Source: Gigantopelta aegis | Lineage: Eukaryota > Mollusca > Gastropoda > Neomphalida > Peltospiridae | DNA: 64,000 nucleotides | NCBI RefSeq assembly: GCF_016097555.1 | Contig: NC_054706.1 | Coordinates: 28,335,611-28,399,610 of the forward strand | Direction: 5' to 3' | Shown here: one piece after another, positions 47,478 to 57,849 of the stretch | Position numbering within the stretch: position 1 is the first letter of the stretch | Layout: every line of letters starts with the position of its first letter | Notes under the pieces: model-generated | The model's input: only the letters and a program-made list of their open reading frames with translations | The model's database searches: none | What the model was told of the DNA's origin: nothing | Program-made: the position numbers and the translations under genes

Positions 47478-47867
47478 TTGGTTTATCTGTGGGCGGATGC
47501 ATTGATATCATTAGTCTATGCATCCTGTGTAAAATGTTGCGGGTGTGCATGCTGTCCGTTCTATACTAAAAACTGTTTATTCGACTACTTAAGACGTATC
47601 ATTCGTCAAAAATCTTTCTGGGAGAATTCGGCCCTAAAATTAGTTTTTTCATTTATTTACCAAATATTTTAGCCAAGGGCTAAAATAAATGTGCTTATGA
47701 TTCGCCCACGCAGTGAATACATACAATATAATTTTTATGCGTTTGTGTTTATGCGTACACATTGTGTTTGGATGGGTGGGGTGTTGAAACCCAAAATGTC
47801 CGAAGTGCCCAAGATATCCCAATTGGGACATGTTGGGCGGACATCGGCCCATGATGTCCCAACTGCT

Positions 47868-47960
47868 GGATATATGTATGTATGTATGTATGTTTATATA
47901 CATGTATGTATGTATGTATGTATATGTATGTATGAATATCTATATATTGTATGTATGTCG
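47868..47960. repeat. (TATG)n microsatellite
   Basis: Tandem TATG with TATA variants, at the 3' end of the reversed SINE that follows. Confidence 0.85.
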
Positions 47961-48105
47961 AGGTTGACTGTTATATACATAGATATTAACGCTCTGGCAC
48001 AGTGGATAATTGTCCCATGCCGTTACAGGGACCAGAACCTGTGGCACCAAATTGCCCGAAAATTCCAGACTAACCACGATGCACTCTGAGCTATTGAGGC
48101 ATCCA
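47961..48105 (-). mobile_element. tRNA-type SINE, family 3, diverged copy, reversed
   Basis: Read on the minus strand: A-box-like 'atagctcagagtgcatcg' and B-box-like 'aggttctggtccc', then 'atatctatgtatataaca'. It parallels the copy at 48431-48645 along its length. Confidence 0.65.
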
Positions 48106-48220
48106 TTAAAAGGATGCTCTTTAACTCAACCACATGCATGGGGCCTACAATCTACGTGGTCGATCCCCCTTACGTGCATGTATGTATGTATGTATGTATG
48201 TATGTATGTGTAAGTTAAAA

Positions 48221-48379
48221 TTTGTTTTGTTTCACGACACGACTAGAGCTACTGGATGTCAAACATTTAGTAATTGTTACATTGATTGAAAGGGATCTTC
48301 TATATGTACCATTCCAAAGATAGGATAGCACATTCCACGACCTTTGATATACTAGTCGTGGCGCACTGGCTTGAACGAT
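48221..48379 (-). mobile_element. SINE (tail a), reversed, 5'-truncated
   Basis: Reverse of tail a ('gttttgtttcacgacacgac') and core ('gggatcttctatatgtacca', 'ggatagcacattccacgacc'), ending at a (GT)n run (48380-48430). Confidence 0.8.
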
Positions 48380-48430
48380 TGTGTGTGTGTGTGTGTGTGT
48401 GTGCGTGTGTGTGTGTGTGTGTATGTATGT

Positions 48431-48645
48431 ATTTTTATATTTTGAATATCTCTGTTGTATGTATGTCGGGTTTTGACTTAAACATACATATATTCAATGA
48501 CGCACTGGCACAGGGGATATTAAAATCCTTTATTGCCTTCACAAATTTCCTCATGCCGTTACCGAGAACCGAACCTGTGGGACCCAATCGCCCGCAATTG
48601 TTGGGCCGGAACGCTACCAATCAGACCAACTACGTTCCACAAAAA
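48431..48645 (-). mobile_element. tRNA-type SINE, family 3, reversed
   Basis: On the minus strand 'gtagttggtctgattggtag' is A-box-like and 'aggttcggttctcgg' is a good B box, about 45 bp apart, as in a tRNA-derived promoter. The 3' end runs into (TATG)n-type repeats, its likely tail. Confidence 0.75.
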
Positions 48646-48678
48646 TAGAACGATCGTTAGTCGACCATATTAGTACCG

Positions 48679-48792
48679 GTATGTATGTATGTCTGTATGT
48701 GTGTATGTATGTGTGTATGTATGTATGTATGTATGTCTGTATGTATGTCTGTATGTATGCATGTCTGTATGTCTGTATGTGTGTATGTATTT
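48679..48792. repeat. (TATG/TCTG)n microsatellite
   Basis: Tandem tetranucleotides with TATG, TGTG and TCTG variants. Confidence 0.9.
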
Positions 48793-49029
48793 AAGAATGA
48801 ATGAGGAATTTGTTTAAAAACTATTTTTTTTTTTTTTTCATTTTGCCCCAGGGATTCGAAATTGATTTTAAATTGACCGTTGTGATATACAAAATAAAAC
48901 TGTTTTTCGGTCAGTCTTGTTTTAAATTTATTTGGCCAGTACTATGTTTTGTTTATCAGCCAAATACGATGTATTTGTTTTTTTTAAATTGTTAGGAAAG
49001 GGATAATCAACCGCTGAAAAGTGGACTGG

Positions 49030-51126
49030 TTTAGAGGCTTAGACGCAGGCTTAGGCTGCGGGTAGTCGGGTGGGGACTAAGATATCCTTGAGACTTGTAT
49101 TTTTTCTGTATGCAATAACCGGACGTGCTGTAATAGGGTTTTTCATAACAGTTTGCAGATTTAAAAACTCCTCCTTCATAAGTTTACCAATATCAACGCA
49201 ACGTCGACTGTAAATTATTTGAAACATTATGTTATCTCTTTTTACGGCTTTACCAGATTCAACGTTGATTCCAAACGGCTGTTTTGTCTGTAATGTACGA
49301 ATCCAGAAGGCCTCTCGTTCAAGTCTCAAGAGGTCTTGTTTCGTCTTTTGAACCAAGTATCAGGGGTTGTTCAATTGGAATTATTTCAAAATTTTTATCT
49401 AACGAATGGTCAGATAGATTTAAGTGATTGGCGACAGGGGTGTAACTTCATGCCGAATATCATACTTGTGACAAACTGCTCTAATTCTCAGTTGATTTTG
49501 CGTTTGTCCTACGTACTTTTTTTTTTAACATAAATTACAGGTGATTAGATATACTACATTTTTCGAATCACAGTTCATGTCTGTCCGAATTTGATATTCA
49601 ATTTTGGTCTGTTGACTTTTGAAAGTCGACTGCGTTTTAAGTAAGTTGTGACGTCTACACCTGGTTTTGGCACAAGTAGTAGAGGAGCCAGTGCTTATTT
49701 GCGGTGATTGGTTATGCTGAAGTTTGTATGGTTTATAGTCTTCAGTTGCCCTAAAGGGATTTTCTAATTCTCGAACAGTTTCAGATTTAATTTTTCTTAA
49801 AAACCGTTTTGAATATCCCCTAGGTTTTAAAGCACTAAATAAAAGTGAACAAGCCTCATTGAAGTTCTGTGTGTTACTCGAATTTCTGTGAAATCTAATA
49901 ATCTGAGATTTAACAATGCCTTTAAAGGTGTGGCGTGGGTGAAAAGACTTGCAGTGGAGAAGTTGGTGTGTGTCTGTGGGTTTGAAAAACGCTTTGTAGT
50001 CTAGGTAACCTGATGTTTCAATGTGTGTACCTTTATAAATTGTTACATCCAAAAAGTCAACTGATTTATCTGATATGGTGGCCTTAAGTTTGATATTGTC
50101 ATCCTGTTGATTTAGTAGCTAAAAAAGTTCCAAAATTCTTGTTTAGAATGTGGCCAAATGATAAGTATATCGTCGAGATATCTGAGGTACAAAAGAGGTG
50201 TTTTACTCGATTTCTTTAAAGCAGCCTCTTCCCATTCGGCGACATAGATAGATGCAAAGTGTGGACTAAAACGTTTGCCCATAGCACAACCACACACTTG
50301 CTGATACATTTCTCCATCAAACTCAAAATCGTTTCCTTTTAGGCTTAATTCTAACAGCTCAATAATGTTCGTATCTGGTCTGTTTGGATCTGGGTACTTA
50401 TCATATGCTCTCTTAACTGAATCAATGCCCGCATCAATACCTGTGTTGGTGTACATGGAGTCAATATCAAGGGTAACCAAGAATGAATCTTTTGGGATTT
50501 TGATTTTAGATAATTTTGATAGAAGATCTTCAGTGTTTTTCACAAAACTTTCATGTCTATTTGCAATTGGTTTTAAATGAAAGTCTATGTATTCTGAAAT
50601 ATTGTACGATTCTGATCCACAGTCTGAAATGATTGGACGACCGGGTGGTGTGTTAATATCGGTCCATGTATCGCGTGGCTTGTGGATTTTTGGAAGTAGA
50701 TAAAATTTCCGGGTTTGTGATTGTGACCTGGCTTCTAAATATTTTACTTGTTTTTTTTATTAAAAGGTCCCTGATCTTTTAGACATTGAATAATTGCATT
50801 GAACTTTTTACAATTTAGACAAAAGTCTGTCCGAAAAGTTAAGCTCGATAAAAAGTATTTTTGACTTAGGGAAACGTTTCCGAATCGAGCTTATCATGTT
50901 TCGCAACTGATTTATTGCACTTGTTGGATTTTGATCTTTTGAGTTTATACCAATGTTAAGAACAATGGTTTCGGGTTGAGACTTGCCCTTATAATTTGAG
51001 GCCATGGTCCGAAAGTGATTAAAATTGGCGCCTGGGTAACATTCTACTTGCACCTCAGGATGCGTGTCCAAATTAATTCTGGAGAGATTTGATGAGCCAA
51101 AAAGAAGAGATTTGTTCTTAATTTCA
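49030..51126 (-). mobile_element. Penelope-like element with an SGNH-hydrolase-like segment, broken
   Basis: In transcription order (minus strand): an SGNH/GDSL-hydrolase-like segment (about 51.1-50.8 kb) with FGSSNLSRI (block I type), CYPGANFNHF and IVLNIGINSKD (block III type); a Penelope-type reverse transcriptase (about 50.75-49.9 kb) with PGRPIISDCG, LVTLDIDSMYTN, GCAMGKRFSPHFASIYVAEW and YLRYLDDILII; and a GIY-YIG endonuclease (about 49.6-49.05 kb) with NVVYLITCNLC, a YVGQTQ motif and REAFWIRTLQTKQPFGIN. RT copies the element and the GIY-YIG nuclease nicks target DNA in this group. Several frame breaks make it inactive. The 5' end is cut off at a (TATG)n array. Confidence 0.88.
50808..51126 (-). 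pseudogene. SGNH-hydrolase-like segment of the Penelope-like element
   Basis: The frame reads KSLLFGSSNLSRINLDTHPE, continues through VECYPGANFNHFRTMASNYK and ETIVLNIGINSKDQ, and ends KILFIELNFSDRL. GSSN and GINSKD sit where SGNH hydrolases have the nucleophile GDS block and the GxND block, about 50 residues apart. The canonical DxxH block at the C-terminal end is not seen; the domain appears cut short here or runs through a frame break. It is closely followed by RT sequence on the same strand. Esterase-like ORF1 proteins are known in some LINEs; finding one with a Penelope-like RT is less familiar to me. Confidence 0.6.
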
Positions 51127-51127
51127 G

Positions 51128-51293
51128 GAAGGCGTGTATGTATGTATGTATGTATGTATGTATGTGTGTGTGTCTGTATGTATCTATGTATGCATATATG
51201 TCTGTCTGTATGTGTGTATGTATGTGTGTCTGTGTGTATATATGTGTGTATGTGTGTATGTATGTCTGTCTGTCTGTCTGTCTGTATGTATGT
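51128..51293. repeat. (TATG/TCTG)n microsatellite
   Basis: Tandem TATG, TGTG and TCTG units, at the 5' boundary of the Penelope-like element. Confidence 0.93.
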
Positions 51294-51437
51294 ACAAACC
51301 GAAATAGTGATTGGTAATTCGAGTTGTGCTACATAAGTCTACTATGTTATCTGAAGAAGAAATATGCCAAACACACGAATCTGTCATTCGGACATTTGGT
51401 TTCAGCTTAAAATCCGAACACGTGTCAATTCATGTTA

Positions 51438-51983
51438 TATACTCTTCAAAAAAATTAGGGGAACCTGAAATATTAATGTTAATATCAACTATTAGACCCA
51501 ACATACGTTTTGACCACAGACATCCTAGTAAAGAACGCTCAGGTCTGTGTATCAACACACCGAAACACATTCCATAGTTTGCACATGCATCACGCAGTTG
51601 CCCCATACACGTGCGTGGGGTGTTATTCTCGATTTTAACCATATCCAGGAAGGTCCATTAATCACTGTGGAACATTATTTCTGTCAATCTTTTTCATTCT
51701 GTTGATCATACAGTTGTTATTGTTTTGTTTTTAGTCATTTTTATTGTTTGAATTTGCGATTTATTGATAAAAAACGTCAACTTTCAAATTTCACTTCTGA
51801 CCCCAATCGTCCTTCAAGATCGTTGGTGGTCATAAAACCTACTGTAATACTGAACTACCGGTTGTAATGTTTGCCCAATTAATTCACTATTATCATATAA
51901 CCATTCCCGACAGCTAATATACCTTACAGTTTTGGCAATTATAAATTCTTATAAGAGTTCCCCCTACTTTTTGAAGAGTATAT
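51438..51983. mobile_element. Tc1-type MITE with family B-like ends
   Basis: Ends TATACTCTTCAAAAAAATTA and its near reverse complement 'ctactttttgaagagtata' share TACTCTTCAAAAA with the family B elements at 15.8 and 28.1 kb. Flanking TA is the target. It splits the Penelope RT between codons for HVI and YWIP. No transposase is encoded; one CACGTG is at 51608. It could be moved by the family B enzyme, which is inference from the shared ends. Confidence 0.88.
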
Positions 51984-52376
51984 ATTGGATTCCAACACGC
52001 CATAAGAATCCATACAATGAGAGATACATCGCGAAATCCAGCAAATGCACCATCAAATACTTGTCTCAAGGACTGACCATTATCCTGACCACTATCAAGG
52101 ATGGCCCTTTTAGGTATTGTCAAACGAACAGTTTTCGAGACAAGTGGTATTAATCGCATGTGGATTCTCAAAAATTCCAAAGATTTACTTGAAATCATTC
52201 ACACTCAATCCAGATTAAGTTTACTAACATTTGATTTTTCAACAGTATACACAACAATCTCCCATGACAACCTAAAGGAAAAAATCCATTCATTAATCAA
52301 CGCAACAGTTATTATAAAGAATGGGGAACGAAGATACATGTCTATTCTTATCTTCAACGGATCTTCTTCTTCTTTT

Positions 52377-52680
52377 TTTTAACGACGCACTCAACACATT
52401 TTATTTACGATTATATGGCGTCAGAAATATGGTTAAGGATCACACAGCTATTGAGAAAGGAAACCCGCTGTCGCCACTTCATGGGCTACTCTTTTTCGAT
52501 TATAAGCAAGGGATCTTTTATATGCACCATCCCACAGACAGGATAGTATATACTACGACTTTTGTAACACCAGTTGTGGAGCACTGGCTGGAACGAGAAA
52601 TAGCCCAATGGGTCTACCGACGGGAATCGATCCTAGATCGACCGCGCATCGAGCTTTACCACTGGGCTACGTCCACGGAT
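52377..52680 (-). mobile_element. tRNA-type SINE (tail b), full length, reversed
   Basis: From the head 'acgtagcccagtggtaaagc' (A box) and 'taggatcgattcccg' (B box) through the core to 'gagtgcgtcgttaaaaaaaa'. It interrupts the Penelope-like RT. Confidence 0.9.
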
Positions 52681-53392
52681 CTGGACAATTCGTAAAGCCC
52701 AAGAGTCAATACAGACTAAAGTATACCGAGACAGACATATAACTTATAACTTTACTCTTCGCTATATTGACGATTTTATATCATTTACCCACGAGTGTGG
52801 AAATAAAGAAACATCTGAAGGTATTAGATCAGTTTCATACCTCAATCTATGCATAGAGATTCAAATCGATACAGGTCTCCAAACTAAGCTGTATGACAAA
52901 AAGGGATGATTTCAACTTTCCAATAGTCAATTGTCCCTTTATATCGAGCAATATACCTTCTGCTCCAGCGTTTGGTGCCTGCAAATCGCAACTTCTAAGA
53001 TACCTTAAAACACGCTCATTGTATAGGCCTACAGACGTAAAACAACGCCAAGTTGTTCCATCAGGGCTTTGATGTCCTGGGACCTCTGAGGGCATTCAGT
53101 GAGGTTTATGGCAGACATTTGGAGGCTATATCTACGAATTACAATGCATTACTGTTCAAAATGACTGCTGATGCTATTCCGTGTTTTGAACTTTTTTCTC
53201 CATCGTTTTAGATGAAGTGACGGACTTAAATTTTGGTCTGTTTGTCACGACTTATTTGGAGCATAACAGAAGTACAGTATAGTATTAGTTATGTCTACTT
53301 AGTACCTATAGAACATGATAAAATGCAAATGAATATTGTATTGTTGTTTTGACCCCAAAACATTGTGAAATAAAAACAAATGTATATAGATG

Positions 53393-53464
53393 TTTTGTGT
53401 GTGTGTGTGTGTGTGCGTGCGTGCGTGCCTGCGTACGTGTGTGAGTGTGTGTGTGTGTGTGTGT
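53393..53464. repeat. (GT)n microsatellite
   Basis: GT/GC dinucleotide run with 'gcgtgcgtgcctgcg' in the middle. Confidence 0.9.
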
Positions 53465-53479
53465 TTTCCCGAAATATAT

Positions 53480-53564
53480 ATTCAGGTGCCTTTGTGCTAT
53501 AAAAAAAAATTCTGTGAGTTTTTAATTTATATTTAATTATCTAAGTAATGTTTATCTCAGTTTT

Positions 53565-53604
<40 letters not shown>

Positions 53605-53741
53605 ACACACACCCACACACACCCGAAATGTGTCATATTGTGTTACTCACCCTTAAAGTTGATAAAAGTTAATTAAATAATTAATTAAATATTAATTAAA
53701 AACTCACAGAATTTTTTTTTATAGCGCAAAAGCACCTGAAT
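53480..53741. mobile_element. Foldback MITE, 262 bp, with ~47-bp arms
   Basis: The left arm begins ATTCAGGTGCCTTTGTGCTA and the right arm ends AGCGCAAAAGCACCTGAAT; arms differ at two or three positions and include 'ctgtgagtttttaatt' and its reverse. A (CA)n run fills part of the loop. Confidence 0.88.
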
Positions 53742-53980
53742 TTATGAACAAATGTTTGATTTAATAGGGTGAAAAACCTGAAATTGCCATGTAACAAATC
53801 AAGGCCATGAGACTGAACATAAATCAAAATAACCCAAATCTGATTTCATTCAGTATTTTATAACAATCAGTCGATTAATAAAGACTTGAAGATGGAAAAC
53901 ATGTATTATCAGACTGAAATTACATCTAAGGTTTATTTTACAAGATTAACCTTCTTTGTTATTCATTTTGCAAATAACAT

Positions 53981-54666
53981 GTTAACACCGTAACGCCGGT
54001 CAGCAAACACAGCCTATGATGTTTAATGATAAATCAAGACATGTTACATGATTCCTTCCAAGTAGAGGAAACCACACTCTTTTCAAATAATATTAATGAA
54101 AAATTTTCTACAAATGACCAGGCAAAAAAGGGATGGGTCACTGCGTATATTTATTAGCTGTCAACACCGTAACGGACACAATTAATATATGGATGTATTA
54201 AATTAATATGATTTATTCAGAAATCATCATAAATGGATGCTTCGAAAATATCTTGGCAATTCAAAATAGCTAATCAACAACAATGAAATGAATATTTGGG
54301 GTTTTGTTAAATTTTGTCAGTACCGTAATGGTCAACACCGTGACATTGCGACGTTACGATTTTGATCACTTGTCTACATAACCACATGTTCAACATGAAA
54401 TTATAATTTAATAGCTTTAAAATGTACTGAGTTTTCGCTAAACAAATATTCCTTTGCGCTCGTATTGTTTTGGCCATTTAATTGTGTGAACATGCAATAA
54501 TAGCGTCCAACATTCTATTTTCTCAGTGTTCCTTGTTAAAAGAAATTAAACATGTTCATGCTATTTTGCTCTTTGATGTGCTACTCAAAAATCAGTAAAT
54601 GTCCATCACGTACAAAATATTTCGATTTTTTATTAAACGTAAACAAAGTATGTCAACACCGTAACG
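53981..54666 (+). repeat. Dispersed 15-bp motif GTCAACACCGTAACG
   Basis: Near-identical words occur at 53981 (gttaacaccgtaacg), 54160 (exact), 54316 (gtcagtaccgtaatg), 54331 (gtcaacaccgtgac) and 54652 (exact), with a partial inverse 'cgacgttacg' at 54349. The intervening sequence is unrelated AT-rich DNA, so this is not a simple tandem repeat. Confidence 0.8.
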
Positions 54667-55289
54667 TGGCAGCCATTGCTATCAGACCTTGTTCTGGAAA
54701 CAAAAAGTTAATAAAAATAATAAAATCCTATGTAAAGATCGCTCCTTGAATTTGAAATGCATTCAGCTGGCCCCAGAGATAAGATATGATCATAAAACAA
54801 CATATTTTAAAAACATCATATTTTTGTTTTACAAAGGTACTACTATGCAAAGTGACAACTTCTGGAAGAATAGCCCACAAATATATTATTGCAAATTGGA
54901 TGTAAAAACGAAATATATTGCGCTGTGTCTTTTTAAAGGACTATCTATACATTAAAATAAACTAATACATAACATTTTTCGTTTTCAGAACATTAGACAG
55001 CTTTCAATGTAAAGTTGTTCTATTAAGCGTTCCTTGTTTTATGATTAGGCATGCATACGTCATTCTGTAGTGTCGCCGTTGCACGTTTAGTTGCTATGTC
55101 CTGAGTATCGAATAATGGCTGACTGGAATTAAAGTTGTGTATGTAGTTTACAAACTTGAGATTATATGATAAAGATATTATTACCATTCTGTGTTTCGGC
55201 ATCGTCAATGTCATACATTAGGAATAAAAATAATGTAATATGCTCGCCAGTGGCTTTGTTTTCACCGACCAGTGATCCATAACTGTTTC
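54667..55289. other. AT-rich stretch without recognised features
   Basis: A weak plus-strand frame at 54689-54955 has no recognisable family and no splice support. Nothing else seen. Confidence 0.45.
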
Positions 55290-55505
55290 AACAAAGGTCA
55301 TGGTTTGTGCTATCCTGCCTGTGGGAAGCGCACATAAAAGATCCCTTGCTGCCTGTCGTAAAAGAGTAGCCTGTGTGGCGACAGCGGATTTCCTCAAAAA
55401 AAAAAACAGTGTCAGAATGACCATATGTTTGACGTCCAATAGCCGATGATAAGATAAAAAAAATCAATGTGCTCTAGTGGCGTCGTTAAATAAAACAAAC
55501 TTTAC
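55290..55505 (+). mobile_element. SINE (tail c), 5'-truncated
   Basis: Core 'ggtttgtgctatcctgcctg' then 'agtgtcagaatgaccatatg' and 'ctctagtggcgtcgttaaat'. Same subfamily as the full copy at 58195-58599. Confidence 0.85.
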
Positions 55506-55529
55506 TTTTGCATCCATCAATCCATCCGA

Positions 55530-55935
55530 GTGGACGTAGCCCAGTGGTAAATAGCTCGTCTGGTGCGCTGTTGGTCGGTGGACCCATTGGACCGTTCTGC
55601 CCAGTGAGCCACGAGTGGCATATCAAAAACCCATGGTATTAATGGAACAATTAACGCGTTTCCTTTCTAAAACTTTATGTAAAAATTACCAAATGTTTGG
55701 CATCCAATACCTGGTGACTGCTAATCGGAAAGAGTAGCCCATGTAGTGGCGACAGCGGGTTTCTTCTCAAAATCTGTGTGGTCCTTAACCATATGTCTGA
55801 CGCCATATAACCGTAAAAATAAAATGTGTTGAGTGCGTCGTTAAATAAAACATTTCTTTCTTTCTTTCCAATACCCGGTGATTAATAAATAAATCAATGT
55901 GTTCTAATGGTGTCGTTTAACAAAATAAACTTTAA
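55530..55935 (+). mobile_element. tRNA-type SINE (tail a) interrupted by a SINE-b tail
   Basis: Head 'ggacgtagcccagtggtaaa' at 55533, diverged core, then tail a up to 55717. Tail a resumes at 55868 and ends 'gtcgtttaacaaaataaact'. The interruption is described separately. Confidence 0.85.
55718..55867 (+). mobile_element. 5'-truncated SINE (tail b) inserted with a 14-bp target duplication
   Basis: The 150-bp insert starts 'ctgctaatcggaaagagtag' and ends in 'aacatttctttctttcttt'. It is flanked by CCAATACCTGGTGA (55704-55717) and CCAATACCCGGTGA (55868-55881), a target duplication of LINE-type integration with one later change. Confidence 0.9.
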
Positions 55936-56039
55936 ATCATCCACACAATAAATTTGATAGGTTTATGTTTATGTATATTTTATCCATATTTTAATCATTA
56001 TTTTATATTTTTAATTAAAAAAACAACAAATGTAATTTA

Positions 56040-56830
56040 ACAGGGCAGGTGTCTGGTCTGTGCCTTTGGTAGTGGCTTGGTTAATATTACCTCGTCTACT
56101 GCCCTAGGTATTATAGATTAAAGTGTTCGCCGCGTCTTCTAAATGATCTAATCATGTTGTTTTAGAAGACAACTGAGGAGTCGCCTGTTTTTCCATGGAT
56201 CGGCCGGGTTCACCTCTCTCCTTCTGGCAGGCTTGGTACTTAAAACGAAATATTAAATTAACCATCGCTGGATTTTTTGCACCACTCCCCTAATGGCACC
56301 AGCGATTAAACTCTTACAACCCTTTGGCGTCACTCTTCAAGTGACGCCGGTTTGGGAAGTTATAATAACTTCCTAAACAACTAGTAGGCTGCCAGGATTG
56401 GACTGAACTGCGGTTGGACACGGTGGGGGTGGGGGTGATGGGATGCCGGGAGTTAGGGCATTCTTTGGGTCTATATGCGTAGGCGGTTCGGCCTTAGGTT
56501 TTGTGTAGGGCCGGCCTCCCCTCCCTCCCGACCCTCACCTGGTCACACCAGTGTTTAAAATATGACTGGCAGCCCCTTTCCTCTTAACCTCCCATCTAAA
56601 TTTGCGCCGAAAATATATTATATTTATAATTTATATAGGTTAGGAATGTTGATATTTTTCTTTAAGGGCGCAGCCAAAACATTTTAACCCCAATTCTCCC
56701 CTTTTTATACTTTTGGCGTTAATATTCAAAATTTCCCCTATTTGTTAGGTTATCCCTGTCCCGAGTCAGACCCCCGATCCTATCGGAGGCCGGACTCGGG
56801 ATAGGCGTGTTGGAAACCCTAGTGGTATAT
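56040..56830. repeat. Hairpin-rich block
   Basis: Several hairpins follow one another: ATCGCTGG/CCAGCGAT (56264 and 56299); GGCGTCACT-cttca-AGTGACGCC (56326-56348); GGAAGTTATAATAACTTCC (56355-56373); an imperfect one at 56535-56553; and CCCGAGTC/GACTCGGG (56760 and 56793) enclosing CCGAT-cct-ATCGG. The block is GC-richer than its surroundings. It may be a structured repeat family; no coding frame is supported. Confidence 0.55.
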
Positions 56831-56944
56831 GGACACGTTAAACCAGTTACTAAGCTAGCTAAACCATCCACTGATCCATCCATATCTACTATACCTACGT
56901 ACTAACCCACCGTCCTAGATACCTACATCCGTACATCCATACAC

Positions 56945-57170
56945 ATAGACACACACAATGTGGCAGGTTTCCTCTCAAAACTGCGTGTCAGAATTACCAA
57001 ATGTTTGACATCCAGTAGCCGAGTATTAATTAATTAATGTCCTCTAGAAGTGTCGTTCAAACACCACCACCTACCTCAATATCTGTGTGGTCCTTAAACA
57101 TATGTCCGACGCCATATAACCGTAAATAAAATATGTTGAGTGCGTCGTTGAATAAAAGAGTTCCTTCCTT
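56945..57170 (+). mobile_element. SINE tails a and b in tandem
   Basis: Tail a (56947-57060, 'accaaatgtttgacatccag' to 'gtgtcgttcaaa') is followed by tail b (57076-57168, 'ctgtgtggtccttaaacata' to 'gtgcgtcgttgaataaaa'). Confidence 0.75.
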
Positions 57171-57424
57171 CAACACAGGGCGCCAATATCACTTTTTGTC
57201 AAATTGTTATACCTGTATCTCGTCTGGTTTTCCTTTCTTAAGACGAGACAAAAATGAAAACATGTCATTATAAAAGACTGCAGTTTGTGACAGACGTGTA
57301 TTGGTTTGAAACCGGGGGTAATCGATCAACTTCCGGTACTTCCCGTTTTCGTGCAGTTCACACATAAAGAAAATGCTTATTTTTACAAATTTAGTCAGGC
57401 GCTTTGTTGTTCGTTCACCACGAA

Positions 57425-57560
57425 CATGGTGATATTTTATATGTACTTTCCCACAGAACGAGAAAAACCTCAATCAGTTGAATGGATCCACCGAGGTCGT
57501 TTGATCCTGCGACGCAAGCACCTCAAGCGAGTGCTCAACAGACTCAGCTAAATCCTGCCC
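57425..57560 (-). mobile_element. tRNA-type SINE, family 2, reversed
   Basis: Minus strand 'gggcaggatttagctgagtc' then 'aggatcaaacgacctcggtg', matching 6891-7072. An (AAAT)n run follows at 57583-57612. Confidence 0.75.
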
Positions 57561-57582
57561 AAATACATAAAAAACGAAAACA

Positions 57583-57613
<31 letters not shown>

Positions 57614-57849
57614 GTGTGAATAGACATGTAGCATCGATTAGTAGTTATATGACTGTCCTTTATTAATGAAACAATAAAGTAAAACTAGAGCTGTGTTAAA
57701 GGTGTATGTGAGAGGAGGTTAGGCATATTTTGTTAAAACTTTAAATATTGATACAGGTGGAGAATTAAACATCAATGGAAATCAGCATGAATATTTAATT
57801 ATAATTCTAAGTGTTAAAAATAGCAAACACATTTCATTCCAATTCTGTT

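Larger units (their letters stand above)
51300..53210 (+). mobile_element. Second Penelope-like element, interrupted by a MITE and a SINE
   Basis: RT sequence resumes after each insertion. Before the first: SEEEICQTHESVIRTFGFSL. After the MITE: YWIPTRHKNPYNERYIAKSS and DGPFRYCQ, and after a frame change NRMWILKNSKDLLEIIHTQS. After the SINE: a YIDDFI box (about 52765) and SVSYLNLCIEIQIDTGLQTK. This RT differs from that of 49.0-51.1 kb and is on the opposite strand. Several breaks; inactive. Confidence 0.8.

Noticed and set aside
47162-47672. Long frames on both strands over the 54-bp repeat
   Set aside because: The repeat length is a multiple of three, so frames stay open on both strands; no family resemblance.
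49030-53210. The two Penelope-like pieces as one element
   Set aside because: They lie on opposite strands and their RT sequences differ, so they are separate insertions.
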